Origin: Ralstonia pickettii
Lineage (GTDB): Bacteria; Pseudomonadota; Gammaproteobacteria; Burkholderiales; Burkholderiaceae
Length of the DNA stretch: 64,000 nt
Assembly (NCBI RefSeq): GCF_016466415.2
Contig: NZ_CP066771.1
Location: forward strand, 1,612,001 to 1,676,000
Direction of reading: 5' to 3'
Within the stretch, counting starts at the first letter, position 1, and the number at the start of each line of letters is the position of its first letter. Under the pieces are notes generated by a model, which was not told the DNA's origin, did not search any database, and saw nothing but the letters and a program-made list of their open reading frames with translations. The translations under genes were made by a program, and so were the position numbers. Below are positions 27,004 through 36,088 of this stretch, one piece after another.

Positions 27004-27591
27004 ATGAAATTCTGTTCCAACTGCGGCCAGTCAGTCGTCTCGCGCATTCCTGCCGGCGACAACCGACTGCGCGACGTTTGCGACCACTGCAATACGATTC
27101 ACTATGTGAATCCGCGCAACGTGGTCGGCACCGTGCCCGTTTGGAACGACCAGGTCCTCCTCTGCAAGCGCGCGATTGAGCCGCGCTACGGCTTCTGGAC
27201 CCTGCCCGCCGGCTTCATGGAAATCGGGGAGACGACCGCCCAGGCCGCCAACCGGGAAACCGTGGAAGAAGCCGGCGCCAATGTTGAAATCGGCGAACTG
27301 TATTCGGTGCTCAACGTACCGCACGTGCATCAGGTGCATCTGTTCTATCTGGCCAAGTTGAACGATCTGGATTTCGCGCCGGGCGAAGAAAGCCTGGAAG
27401 TCGCACTCTTCAATGAGGCCGACATCCCTTGGGATGATCTCGCCTTCCCGACTGTCATCCACACGCTGCGCTGTTTCTTCGCAGACCGCGCGGCTGGCAA
27501 GCTTGCCGACGGCAGCTTCCGACTCCATACGCTCGACATCTACAAGCCGATGCGCTCCGCCGCGATAGACACGCCGGCCACGACGCCGTAA
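27004..27591 (+). CDS. Nudix hydrolase with N-terminal zinc ribbon
   Basis: 195 residues. Two CxxC pairs (CSNCG, CDHC) form a zinc ribbon at the N-terminus, followed by a Nudix domain with the box around GFMEIGETTAQAANRETVEEAGA. This layout matches the NudC-like/ADP-ribose group that cleaves nucleoside diphosphate derivatives such as NADH or FAD; the substrate is not determined. It lies 24 bases upstream of aat on the same strand and may share its transcript. Confidence 0.85.
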   Translation: MKFCSNCGQSVVSRIPAGDNRLRDVCDHCNTIHYVNPRNVVGTVPVWNDQVLLCKRAIEPRYGFWTLPAGFMEIGETTAQAANRETVEEAGANVEIGELYSVLNVPHVHQVHLFYLAKLNDLDFAPGEESLEVALFNEADIPWDDLAFPTVIHTLRCFFADRAAGKLADGSFRLHTLDIYKPMRSAAIDTPATTP

Positions 27592-27615
27592 CGCCCACCT
27601 CACGTTGTCTGCATC

Positions 27616-28362
27616 ATGATCGCCTGGCTGGATCCGCATGATCCCTTCCCGCCGGTCGATCGTGCGCTGGGGCCGGAGTCAGAAGCGCCTGGTCTGCTGG
27701 CCGCAAGCGCCGAGCTATCGCCGCAACGGCTGCTGATTGCGTATCGGCAAGGTATTTTCCCGTGGTACGCCCAGGGCCAGCCGGTGCTGTGGTGGAGCAC
27801 CGACCCTCGCATGGTGCTTCGCCCCGAAGACTTTCGCGTATCGACGACGTTCCGCAAAACGCTGCGCCGCGTGCTTGACGACCCCGCCTGGGAAATCCGC
27901 ATCGACCACGGATTCCGAGAAACGATGGTGGCGTGTGCCACCACAGCCCGCCCCGGCCAGCACGGCACGTGGATCACCGAAGACGTTATTCAGGCGTACA
28001 CATCCCTGCACCGCCGCGGCTATGCACACAGCGTTGAGGCCTGGTACGCGGGGGAACGCGTGGGCGGCTTGTACGGCGTGGCGCTCGGCCGCATGTTCTA
28101 TGGCGAGTCGATGTTTGCGCATCGCACCGATGCTTCCAAAATCGCGCTGGCGGCGCTCTGCGCCTTCCTCGGCGGTCAGGGCGTCGCGATGATAGACTGC
28201 CAGCAGGAGACCGAGCATCTTGCGTCGCTGGGCGGCGCCCCAGTGCCGCGCGCGGCGTTTCTTGCACATGTGCGGGAAGCGGCCAATGCGCCGGCCATCG
28301 TGCCTTGGCACTTCGACAAATCGGTGCTCCGCCGGTGGACCGTGCGCAATGAGCAAGCTTAA
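27616..28362 (+). CDS. aat: Leucyl/phenylalanyl-tRNA--protein transferase Aat
   Basis: A 248-residue GNAT-fold enzyme that adds Leu or Phe from tRNA to proteins with N-terminal Lys or Arg, marking them for ClpS-ClpAP. Family text includes [42 protein letters not shown] and [16 protein letters not shown]. The stop overlaps the bpt start by 14 nt, so the two N-degron transferases are translationally coupled. Confidence 0.95.
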   Translation: MIAWLDPHDPFPPVDRALGPESEAPGLLAASAELSPQRLLIAYRQGIFPWYAQGQPVLWWSTDPRMVLRPEDFRVSTTFRKTLRRVLDDPAWEIRIDHGFRETMVACATTARPGQHGTWITEDVIQAYTSLHRRGYAHSVEAWYAGERVGGLYGVALGRMFYGESMFAHRTDASKIALAALCAFLGGQGVAMIDCQQETEHLASLGGAPVPRAAFLAHVREAANAPAIVPWHFDKSVLRRWTVRNEQA

Positions 28363-29113
28363 GGAACTTCCCCTCTCAGCATTGCAGTTCTATGCAACCG
28401 CGCCCTACGCGTGCAGCTATCTGGATGGGCGCTTGGCGCGCTCCCAGGTCGCTACGCCGGCACATCTGATCAATGCCGACGTCTATTCGAAGCTTGTGCG
28501 CGCCGGCTTCCGGCGCAGCGGCATCTTCACCTACCGCCCTCATTGCGACGACTGCCATGCATGCACGCCATGCCGCGTCGTCGTTGACCAGTATTCGCCT
28601 TCCCGGGCCCAGCGCCGTGCCGCCGAGCGGCATCAAGCGCTGGAGGCGTTGGTTGCGCCACTCACTTATGTCGAAGAACACTACCAGCTCTACCTGCTGT
28701 ATCAGTCGGTCCGCCATGCGGGCGGCGGCATGGATCACGACAGCCGCGATCAATACGAGCAGTTCCTGCTGCAGAGCCGCGTAAATTCGCGTTTGGTGGA
28801 GTTTCGCGAGCCGCCCGAATCGCCATCGGCGGGCAAGCTGCGCATGGTGAGCATGATCGACGTGCTCGAAGACGGGCTGTCGTCGGTCTACACGTTCTAC
28901 GACCCGATCGAGCAAAAGGCGAGTTACGGGACGTACAACGTTCTGTGGCAGATCGCCCAGGCGCAGGGGCTGGATCTTCCCTACGTCTATCTCGGCTACT
29001 GGATCGAACAGAGCCGAAAGATGGCCTATAAGGCGCACTTTCAGCCGCTGGAACTGCTCGTCAACGGCGAGTGGCGGCGGTTTGAAGACGTGGCGCCGCA
29101 GGCCGCGGAATGA
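28349..29113 (+). CDS. bpt: Aspartate/glutamate leucyltransferase Bpt
   Basis: A 254-residue ATE1-related enzyme that adds Leu to N-terminal Asp or Glu for N-degron proteolysis. The N-terminal Cys-rich part has [14 protein letters not shown] and the C-terminal domain has [19 protein letters not shown] and [16 protein letters not shown] chose ATG 28349 ([13 protein letters not shown]), inside the end of aat. Its stop is directly followed by the stop of the convergent lipoprotein gene within a TGATCA palindrome. Confidence 0.95.
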   Translation: MSKLKELPLSALQFYATAPYACSYLDGRLARSQVATPAHLINADVYSKLVRAGFRRSGIFTYRPHCDDCHACTPCRVVVDQYSPSRAQRRAAERHQALEALVAPLTYVEEHYQLYLLYQSVRHAGGGMDHDSRDQYEQFLLQSRVNSRLVEFREPPESPSAGKLRMVSMIDVLEDGLSSVYTFYDPIEQKASYGTYNVLWQIAQAQGLDLPYVYLGYWIEQSRKMAYKAHFQPLELLVNGEWRRFEDVAPQAAE

Positions 29114-29281
29114 TCAGCGCGACGTGCGGTCGATCCCGACGTCGACCACACCGTATGCGCTGATATTGGAGCTCTGGCTGTATTGATCGCGCGAAGTCGT
29201 GCACCCTGCCAACGCGCCAGCTGCGCAAGCCAACCCAGCCGCCCAGAGTGCAGTGCGTTTCCACCAAGTGGTTTTGTTCAT
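29114..29281 (-). CDS. Small predicted lipoprotein
   Basis: 55 residues: a basic N-region (MNKTTWWKR), hydrophobic core (LWAAGLACAAGA) and lipobox LAGC, leaving a mature peptide of about 30 residues rich in Ser, Gln and Tyr. Asp is not at position +2, so outer-membrane sorting is likely. AAAGGA precedes the ATG at 29281. It is encoded 14 bases after the TM2 gene and probably in the same transcript. Function unknown. Confidence 0.75.
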   Translation of the reverse strand: MNKTTWWKRTALWAAGLACAAGALAGCTTSRDQYSQSSNISAYGVVDVGIDRTSR

Positions 29282-29295
29282 GAGGTCGATTCCTT

Positions 29296-29610
29296 TCAGG
29301 GCGTGGTCGAAAGCTGCTCGGCAAGCGCCGTGTTGTTGGCCCGGACCATTCCGGGAATCAGGAACACGTCCACCAGCACCCACAGCCCGCCGATAACCGC
29401 TAGCACCCAGCCTGCAGTGTTACCCATGTCACGAAATGCGAGCCATGTGCCGCCGATGTTGGCGATGGCCTGCGCGATACCGCTGCCCGGACGCTTCAGG
29501 TAGAAGCGATGCGCCCCCAGGAAGCCCAGCAAAAACCACCACAGGTAAGCCACGCCCGAACTTTTCTTCTGGGCGTCGTACAGCATGATTTCGCGGGCGG
29601 TCTGGTTCAT
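29296..29610 (-). CDS. TM2 domain-containing membrane protein
   Basis: About 104 residues with a TM2 domain: KKSSGVAYLWWFLLGFLGAHRFYL is the signature first helix (segment VAYLWWFLLGFLGAHRFYL), followed by a second helix (GWVLAVIGGLWVLVDVFLIP). TM2 proteins are small inner-membrane proteins of unclear role. The start is ATG 29610 or GTG 29625. It precedes the small lipoprotein gene on the minus strand. Confidence 0.82.
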   Translation of the reverse strand: MNQTAREIMLYDAQKKSSGVAYLWWFLLGFLGAHRFYLKRPGSGIAQAIANIGGTWLAFRDMGNTAGWVLAVIGGLWVLVDVFLIPGMVRANNTALAEQLSTTP

Positions 29611-29679
29611 GGCATTGGCTGACACGGGAATAAGCGGTCAGACACTAGCACGCATCCCGCGTTCCATGTCGCCTCCCAA

Positions 29680-29961
29680 TTACATGCTGGCGAGCTTGGC
29701 CTCGGCCTTGTCCGTCCACAAGCGCATTTCGGCCAGCAACGACGACGGCGAGAAAGAGCAGCTTTCCTCGCCAAACGACACCGCCATATCCAGCCGCTGC
29801 AGCAAAGAGCGTCGCACCTGATCGTACGCCGGCGGCAAGATCGCCAACGGTGCGAGCACGGCATCGTGGCGCCACTGCGTGAGCAAGTGTGGCAAATCGG
29901 CCGACTTTGCGTGTCGATCGAGCGCGTCGCGCAGCGTTTGGAGAGATTCAGCGGAGGTCAT
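29680..29961 (-). CDS. Small protein coupled to lutB, function unknown
   Basis: 93 residues, acidic to neutral and mostly helical (LQTLRDALDRHAKSADLPHLL, in two parts, and LAEMRLWTDKAEAKLASM). Its ATG overlaps the lutB stop by 4 nt (ATGA), so it is translated with the lactate-utilisation proteins. It occupies the place where lutC lies in other bacteria but is far shorter and lacks a LUD domain. Possibly an accessory or assembly factor; inference from context only. Confidence 0.7.
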   Translation of the reverse strand: MTSAESLQTLRDALDRHAKSADLPHLLTQWRHDAVLAPLAILPPAYDQVRRSLLQRLDMAVSFGEESCSFSPSSLLAEMRLWTDKAEAKLASM

Positions 29962-31367
29962 GCTCGGGCCTTCTTTTCACGGTACAGCTCACGGAATGTT
30001 TTGCCTGCGGGGGCCGGCATGTCGCGTGTGTCGGTCCATCCCTTGCCGACCGGCAGCGAGTGGATCAGCTTCTTGTCACCGCCCATCCAGCGCAGCATGC
30101 GCGCTGCCACCCAGGTGCCGGCGGAGTAAAACGCCGGTCGCTTTGCCATGAAGCCCCACACGCGCAAGCCAAGGCGTTCCGCTTGCGGGCGAAGTTCGCG
30201 CTCCATTTGTTTTTCGCGCAGCGTGCGCAGCAGATCCGACAGCGGGATCGACGCAGGACACACGCGATTGCATTCACCGCACAGCGTGGCCGCTTGCGGC
30301 AGATCCAGCGCATTTGACAGCCCAACGTAGCTCGGCGTCAGTACGCTGCCCATCGGGCCCGGATACACCCAGCCGTACGCATGGCCACCAATCTTCTGAT
30401 AGACCGGGCAATGGTTCATGCAGGCGCCGCATCGAATGCAGCGAAGCATCTCCTGGAATTCGCCGCCGATCAGGCCGCTGCGGCCGCCGTCGACGATGAC
30501 GAAGTACATATGGTCGGGGCCATCTTTCTCGCCGGGCGCGCGCGGGCCCGTGAGCAGCGAGAAATAGTTCGAGATCGCCTGCCCAGTGGCCGAGCGTGGC
30601 AGCAAGCGCATGACGGTGGCCAAGTCTTCGAGCGTCGGCAGCACCTTCTCGATGCCCGTCACGGCAACGTGCACGCGCGGCATGATCGTGCACATGCCTT
30701 CGTTGCCCTCATTGGTGACGATCGCCACGGAACCCGTCTCGGCAATGATGAAGTTGCCGCCCGTCACGCCCATGTCAGCGGACAGAAACTCGGGCCGCAG
30801 CACTTCGCGCGCCTCACGCGTCATCTCGGGAATGTCGGTCAGACGCGGCTTCTTGTGCGTCTTGGCGAAGAGATCAGCAATCTCCTCTTTATCCTTGTGC
30901 ACTACCGGCGCAATAATGTGCGACGGCGGCTCGCTATCGTTGATCTGCAGGATGTACTCACCCAGATCGGTCTCGATGCTCTGCACGCCCATCTCGCCGA
31001 GCACCTGGTTCAGGCGCATCTCTTCGGTCACCATCGACTTGCTCTTGATGACCTTCTTGACGTCGTGCTGGCGGGCGATCTCTGCGACCAGGCGAGCGGC
31101 ATCGGCCGTGGTTTCGGCAAACAGCACCCTGGCGCCACGGCGCGTCGCTTCCGCCTCGAACGTGGCGAGCCAGACGTCGAGGTTTTCCAGCGCACGGTTG
31201 CGGCGCTCCTTCAGCGCTTCACGCATGGCCGGAAAATCAATGTCCTGGATGGCCGCCGCGCGTGCGGTGACGAATTTGGTCGAGAGCTTGGTAAGGTTCT
31301 GCTGCAGGCGCTTGTCGGCGAGCTTCTGCTCGGCGCGTGCTTTGAATTCCATGCTGCGGACTTGCAT
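29958..31367 (-). CDS. lutB: Lactate utilisation iron-sulfur protein LutB (LldF)
   Basis: 469 residues: N-terminal LUD domain (about 70-300) and a C-terminal region with two 4Fe-4S motifs, CIRCGACMNHCP and CGECNRVCP. With LutA it forms an L-lactate oxidation complex at the membrane that passes electrons onward. The ATG at 31367 has GGAG about nine bases upstream. It follows lutA by 36 bases and overlaps the next small gene. No lutC is seen next to it. Confidence 0.92.
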   Translation of the reverse strand: MQVRSMEFKARAEQKLADKRLQQNLTKLSTKFVTARAAAIQDIDFPAMREALKERRNRALENLDVWLATFEAEATRRGARVLFAETTADAARLVAEIARQHDVKKVIKSKSMVTEEMRLNQVLGEMGVQSIETDLGEYILQINDSEPPSHIIAPVVHKDKEEIADLFAKTHKKPRLTDIPEMTREAREVLRPEFLSADMGVTGGNFIIAETGSVAIVTNEGNEGMCTIMPRVHVAVTGIEKVLPTLEDLATVMRLLPRSATGQAISNYFSLLTGPRAPGEKDGPDHMYFVIVDGGRSGLIGGEFQEMLRCIRCGACMNHCPVYQKIGGHAYGWVYPGPMGSVLTPSYVGLSNALDLPQAATLCGECNRVCPASIPLSDLLRTLREKQMERELRPQAERLGLRVWGFMAKRPAFYSAGTWVAARMLRWMGGDKKLIHSLPVGKGWTDTRDMPAPAGKTFRELYREKKARA

Positions 31368-31403
31368 GTGATTGCGTCTCCGTCGTGTTCGTGGCGTTGC
31401 GAT

Positions 31404-32129
31404 TTACGCGTCGCCGGCGAGGACTTGCGCAATGTGCAGCACGCGCGTGTGCGTGTCGCCCGTACGGCGCAGCCGGCCTTCGATGTTGAGCATGCAGCCC
31501 ACGTCGCCGAGCACCACCGCATCGGCGCCGCTGGCCTTGATGTTGGCGCATTTCTCATCCGCAATCGCGGTGGAGATATCGCCGTACTTGATCGAGAACG
31601 TGCCGCCGAAACCGCAGCAAGCCTCGCATGCAGGCATCTCGGTCAGTTGCACGCCCGGAAGTTTGCGGAGCAACTCGCGCGGCTGCGCTTTCACGCCAAG
31701 CTCGCGCAGACCGGAGCACGAATCGTGGTACGTCACGTGGCCGTGAAACTCCGAGTCGAGCGCTTCGATGCGTGCCACGTTGACGAGAAAATCGGTCAGC
31801 TCGTACACACGCGGCGCAAGGCGCTCATAGCGGCCCGCGAGTTCCGGATCGTCGCGAAAGAGATCGGCGTAGCCCTTGCGGATCATGCCGCCACAAGAAC
31901 CGGACGGGACGACGACGTAGTCGAACTGCTCCAATTCCTTGAGCGTTTTCTCGGCCAGGTCACGGGCCAAAGGGCGATCGCCGGAGTTGTAGGCGGGCTG
32001 CCCGCAGCAGGTCTGCGCGGGCGGCACCACCACGTCGTAACCGGCCTTTTCCAGCAGCTTGAGCACTGAAAACCCGATCTCGGGCCGCATCAGATCAATC
32101 AGGCAAGTGACGAACAAACCTACGCGCAT
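31404..32129 (-). CDS. lutA: Lactate utilisation CCG-domain protein LutA (LldE)
   Basis: 241 residues with two CCG (DUF224) cysteine-rich domains, QTCCGQPAYNSGD and ACCGFGGTFSIKYG, which bind iron-sulfur or heterodisulfide-type cofactors. It works with LutB in lactate oxidation. I chose ATG 32129 (MRVGLFVTCLID); a much longer reading frame to 32888 overlaps the divergent regulator and has no family match. It is the first gene of lutA-lutB-small ORF. Confidence 0.92.
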   Translation of the reverse strand: MRVGLFVTCLIDLMRPEIGFSVLKLLEKAGYDVVVPPAQTCCGQPAYNSGDRPLARDLAEKTLKELEQFDYVVVPSGSCGGMIRKGYADLFRDDPELAGRYERLAPRVYELTDFLVNVARIEALDSEFHGHVTYHDSCSGLRELGVKAQPRELLRKLPGVQLTEMPACEACCGFGGTFSIKYGDISTAIADEKCANIKASGADAVVLGDVGCMLNIEGRLRRTGDTHTRVLHIAQVLAGDA

Positions 32130-32369
32130 GGGAGTCTCGTGTGTTCTGCTGGAAGCCGCCATTATGCGCCTGCTGCCTCGCCTGGCGCGGGTCCGCGGGC
32201 ACAGAACTTCTTCATGTCGATGGTGAGTGCGCTTCACGAGGTGGCGCCAAGCACAGTTGCTGGCCGACCGAGAAAGCCTTCGAAAATACACGGAATCATG
32301 CGTCGGGATGGTGCGCATTTTCACATCGTGGGATAGAATTTTGCATCGCATCCGCAACCCACTGCACCC
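32130..32369. promoter_or_regulatory. Divergent lutA / iclR control region
   Basis: A 240-bp region between divergent genes. TAGAAT at 32334-32339 is a plausible -10 for the IclR gene. An operator for the IclR protein is expected here, but I could not pick a convincing palindrome. Confidence 0.4.
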
Positions 32370-33167
32370 ATGGCAGAAGCAGACAAGGACCCCGGCAAGA
32401 CGTCTATCCAGGTCATCGAACGCATGATGATGCTGCTCGACGCGCTTGCCGATCACGCCGATCCGGTCAGCCTGAAGGCGCTGTCGGCCAGCACCGGCCT
32501 GCATCCGTCCACCGCGCATCGCATCCTGAACGACATGGTGGCTTGCCGCTTCGTCGATCGCTCCGACCCGGGCAGCTACCGTCTCGGCATGCGTTTGCTG
32601 GAACTTGGCAACCTGGTCAAGGCGCGCCTGTCGGTGCGAGAAGCGGCGCTCGCGCCGATGCGCGCCCTGCACCGACTGACCGGCCAGACCGTCAACCTCT
32701 CGGTGCGTCAGGGCGATGAGATCGTCTACATCGAGCGCGCCTATTCCGAGCGCTCTGGCATGCAAGTCGTGCGCGCCATTGGCGGCCGCGCGCCGCTGCA
32801 TCTGACTTCGGTTGGCAAGCTGTTCCTGGCTGCTGACGAACTGGGCCGTGTGCGCGCCTATGCGACTCGCACGGGCTTGTCTGGCCACACCCGCACCTCC
32901 ATCACGGATTTGCCCAAGCTTGAACGCGAACTCAACTGGGTGCGCACCAACGGCTACGCGCGTGACAACGAAGAACTGGAACTCGGCGTGCGCTGTATCG
33001 CTGCCGGCATCTATGATGATTCGCGGCGTCTGGTCGCGGGCTTGTCGCTATCGGCACCGGCAGACCGGTTGCAGGACAGCTGGCTCGACAACCTCAAAGA
33101 CACTGCACTGCAAATCTCAAAAGGGATGGGCTACACGCACGAGGACGATACGGTGCGCGCAGAGTAA
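32370..33167 (+). CDS. IclR-family transcriptional regulator
   Basis: 265 residues: an N-terminal winged HTH (VSLKALSASTGLHPSTAHRIL) and a C-terminal IclR effector-binding domain (LHLTSVGKLFLA and ELELGVRCIAAGIYD). Divergent from lutA, so it likely controls lactate utilisation; many organisms use GntR-type LldR or LutR instead. The ligand is unknown. It ends at a strong symmetrical terminator. Confidence 0.88.
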   Translation: MAEADKDPGKTSIQVIERMMMLLDALADHADPVSLKALSASTGLHPSTAHRILNDMVACRFVDRSDPGSYRLGMRLLELGNLVKARLSVREAALAPMRALHRLTGQTVNLSVRQGDEIVYIERAYSERSGMQVVRAIGGRAPLHLTSVGKLFLAADELGRVRAYATRTGLSGHTRTSITDLPKLERELNWVRTNGYARDNEELELGVRCIAAGIYDDSRRLVAGLSLSAPADRLQDSWLDNLKDTALQISKGMGYTHEDDTVRAE

Positions 33168-33183
33168 GCCGCTGGCGTTGACC

Positions 33184-33219
33184 AACAAAAAAGCGCGCTC
33201 GATGACGCGCTTTTTTGTT
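33184..33219. terminator. Bidirectional terminator, iclR / pbpG
   Basis: A 14-bp perfect stem, AACAAAAAAGCGCG (33184-33197) and CGCGCTTTTTTGTT (33206-33219), loop of 8. The A-run and T-run make it work on both strands. Confidence 0.9.
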
Positions 33220-33234
33220 GGGCGATGCCGCGGC

Positions 33235-34425
33235 TCAAGCGCCGTGCTGGTCCGAAGCCAGCACGGTTGCCGGCTGCGTGGACACCGGCACATTCCGCAA
33301 CGGCGCTGCCGCCTGCGTGGCCGGCTCGATGTGCGGATTGCGCTCCAGCCAATTGCGCACGCGCGTGGCGTCTGCAAAACGCGTGAGGTTGCCGGCCGAA
33401 TCCAGGAACACCATCACGACGTTGCGGCCATGCACGTTGGCCTGCATAACCAGGCAGCGGCCTGCCTCGTTGATGAAGCCGGTCTTCTGAAGACCGATAT
33501 CCCACTCTCCGCCGCGCACCAGACGGTTGGTGTTGACGTAGTGGAGCGTGCGCCCGTTGGCGCTGACCGTATGTTCAGGCGTGGTCGTGAACTGCCGAAT
33601 GAGCGGTACCTTATAGGCCGCCATCACGATCTTGGCAAGATCCTGCGCGCTCGATACATTGCTGCTCGACAGGCCGTTCGAATCGACATAGTGCGTGTCG
33701 TTCATGCCCAGCTCGCGTGCCTTGCGGTTCATGGCGGCAACGAATGCCGGACGACCGCCCGGATAGTTGCGGCCAAGTGCAGAGGCCGCACGGTTTTCCG
33801 ACGACATCAGCGCCAGCAGCAGCAGGTCTTCGCGCGTGAGCATCGTGCCGAAGCGCAGGCGCGAGCCCGTGTTGCGCTCGTAGTCGCGATCTTCATCGGT
33901 AATTTCCAGCAGCTCGTCCATCGGCTGATGTGCATCGGTCACGACCAGTGCGGTCATCAGCTTGGTGATCGAGGCGATCGGCAGCACGGCCGACGAATTC
34001 TTCTGGAACAGCACTTCGCCGTTGTTCTGGTCCATCACCAGCGCGACGGAGGAGCGCAGCGCCAACGCATCGGGCGTCGCACGCAGGCCCATCGCTTCAC
34101 CTAGCGTCGGCGATGCCGGCACAAACGCGGCGCGCACCGGACGAGCACCACGCTCAACCATGATCACGCGGCGCTTGCCCTTGACGGTGACGACCTTGCG
34201 GACTTTGCTGGAGGCGACTTCATCGCTGCTCGCAGCCGCGACATTGGCGCTGGCCTTGCGATTAGCGACGGTCTTGCCTTTGGATTTGGCTTTCTTGCTG
34301 GCGGCGGGTTTTTTGTCGGTCGTGGCAGCGTTGGCCACGGTAGTGACAGAGACGGCAGCGAGCGCGACGGTCATCAGCGAAACAAAGCCGAGACGTCGAA
34401 AAAATGAGGAAACAGACCGTGACAT
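33235..34425 (-). CDS. pbpG: D-alanyl-D-alanine endopeptidase (PBP7 type)
   Basis: A 396-residue low-molecular-mass penicillin-binding protein. Signal peptide (FVSLMTVALAAVSVTTVANA), then a Lys/Ala-rich linker of about 80 residues, then a peptidase S11 domain with SITK, SSEN and LQKTG motifs. It cleaves peptidoglycan cross-links in the periplasm. The C-terminal tail is Ala/Pro/Thr-rich. The promoter TTGCTA-17-TACACT lies at 34456-34484. Confidence 0.92.
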   Translation of the reverse strand: MSRSVSSFFRRLGFVSLMTVALAAVSVTTVANAATTDKKPAASKKAKSKGKTVANRKASANVAAASSDEVASSKVRKVVTVKGKRRVIMVERGARPVRAAFVPASPTLGEAMGLRATPDALALRSSVALVMDQNNGEVLFQKNSSAVLPIASITKLMTALVVTDAHQPMDELLEITDEDRDYERNTGSRLRFGTMLTREDLLLLALMSSENRAASALGRNYPGGRPAFVAAMNRKARELGMNDTHYVDSNGLSSSNVSSAQDLAKIVMAAYKVPLIRQFTTTPEHTVSANGRTLHYVNTNRLVRGGEWDIGLQKTGFINEAGRCLVMQANVHGRNVVMVFLDSAGNLTRFADATRVRNWLERNPHIEPATQAAAPLRNVPVSTQPATVLASDQHGA

Positions 34426-34455
34426 GGTTCGATCACCCGCGCGTGAGATGGCGCA

Positions 34456-34484
34456 AGTGTAGGCAAAAACAAAATTCTTAGCAA
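34456..34484 (-). promoter_or_regulatory. pbpG promoter
   Basis: On the minus strand TTGCTA (34479-34484), a 17-bp spacer and TACACT (34456-34461), 30 bases before the start. Confidence 0.65.
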
Positions 34485-34863
34485 GATGAAGGACTTAGCT
34501 CACGGCCTTAAAGTTTGACCTGTGGAGCCTTATCATTCGGTCATCATTTCGACGCAATTGTCTGCTCATGCAGGACTGCAATCGCGAAAAAAGTTGCGCA
34601 AGGCGCACATAACGCTCAGCGAGGAATCACCAACGGATTCTGGAAGTCCCCCGTGAGTTCCGTCGCGCTTGGCGACAAACACGGTTGACAACCGGCCCCA
34701 ACGGTCCCTAACAACACGCGGGCGTCATAATCCGAGTCACAGATGGAAGTCTAACGACGGATGGGCTGTATCTGTTGACATAATTCGATGACTTTCCACC
34801 GTCAATTCTCGCTTTGTCCGAATATGTGCGCCGTAGCGTTCGGGCTCCGGCGTGATGACGACA
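34485..34863. other. Gene-free stretch between pbpG and the nitroreductase
   Basis: About 380 bases, less GC-rich than the flanks by eye. Several isolated TTGAC words occur but none pairs well with a -10. No coding frame, terminator or repeat that I can support. Confidence 0.4.
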
Positions 34864-35571
34864 TCAATCCAGGAAGCGAGTGAACTCGGAGACAGGTGCG
34901 CGCTCGGTGACGAGCGTATTTTCGATGGCAGCGCGATTCGCATAACCCATCGACATGCCGCAGACGACCATCTCGTCATCCGTCAGCCCGAGCTGCTCTG
35001 CGATGATCCGATGGAACTGCGTGAACGCGGCCTGTGGGCATGTATCGATGCCCCGAGCACGCGCGGCCACCATCACGGCTTCCAGAAACATGCCGTAATC
35101 AAGCCAGCTGCCCTGCTCCATCACGCGGTCGATTGTAAAGATGATGCCGACCGGCGCATCGAAGAACCGGAAGTTGCGCGCGTGCTGCGCGTGCATGCGC
35201 TCCTTGTCGGCGCGCCCGATGCCGAGCAGGCTGTAAAGATCCCAGCCGACCTTGCGGCGTCGGCTCTGGTACGGATCGATCCATGTGCGTGGGTAGTACG
35301 GATACTCCTCGCGATGCACCGTGTCCGCCTCCGGGTGGGCGTACGCCGCCAACACCGATTCGGACAAGCGCGCTTTCGATTCACCCGTCAGCACATAGAC
35401 TTTCCACGGCTGTGTGTTGCTGCCTGACGGCGCACGGCGTGCGACATCCAGAATCGCTTCGATGTCTTCACGAGCGACTGGCGTCGGCAGGAACGCGCGT
35501 ACGGAACGGCGCGAAGTGATTGCTTGATCGACGAGCTCGACTTCGGCAGAGGTGGGGCGTCGGTCGGTCAT
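34864..35571 (-). CDS. Nitroreductase family protein
   Basis: A 235-residue FMN-dependent nitroreductase fold: RRSVRAFLPTPV near the N-terminus and APSGSNTQPWKVYVL for FMN binding, with the C-terminal GMSMGYANR. Members reduce nitro compounds, quinones or flavins with NAD(P)H. The substrate is unknown. I chose ATG 35571 (MTDRRPTSAEVE), 12 bases after the thioesterase stop; a TTG at 35583 is possible. Probably co-transcribed with the thioesterase. Confidence 0.88.
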   Translation of the reverse strand: MTDRRPTSAEVELVDQAITSRRSVRAFLPTPVAREDIEAILDVARRAPSGSNTQPWKVYVLTGESKARLSESVLAAYAHPEADTVHREEYPYYPRTWIDPYQSRRRKVGWDLYSLLGIGRADKERMHAQHARNFRFFDAPVGIIFTIDRVMEQGSWLDYGMFLEAVMVAARARGIDTCPQAAFTQFHRIIAEQLGLTDDEMVVCGMSMGYANRAAIENTLVTERAPVSEFTRFLD

Positions 35572-35586
35572 GGCGATGCGCAAAAT

Positions 35587-36030
<444 letters not shown>

Positions 36031-36088
36031 GGGCGGCAGGCAGGTGGCAGTGGAAAGCGATCAGGATACGCCAGCCGCTCCAACCCGG

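Noticed and set aside
31404-32888. Extending lutA to a 494-residue protein
   Set aside because: The extra N-terminal part lies opposite the IclR gene and its promoter; LutA family proteins start at MRVGLFVTC.
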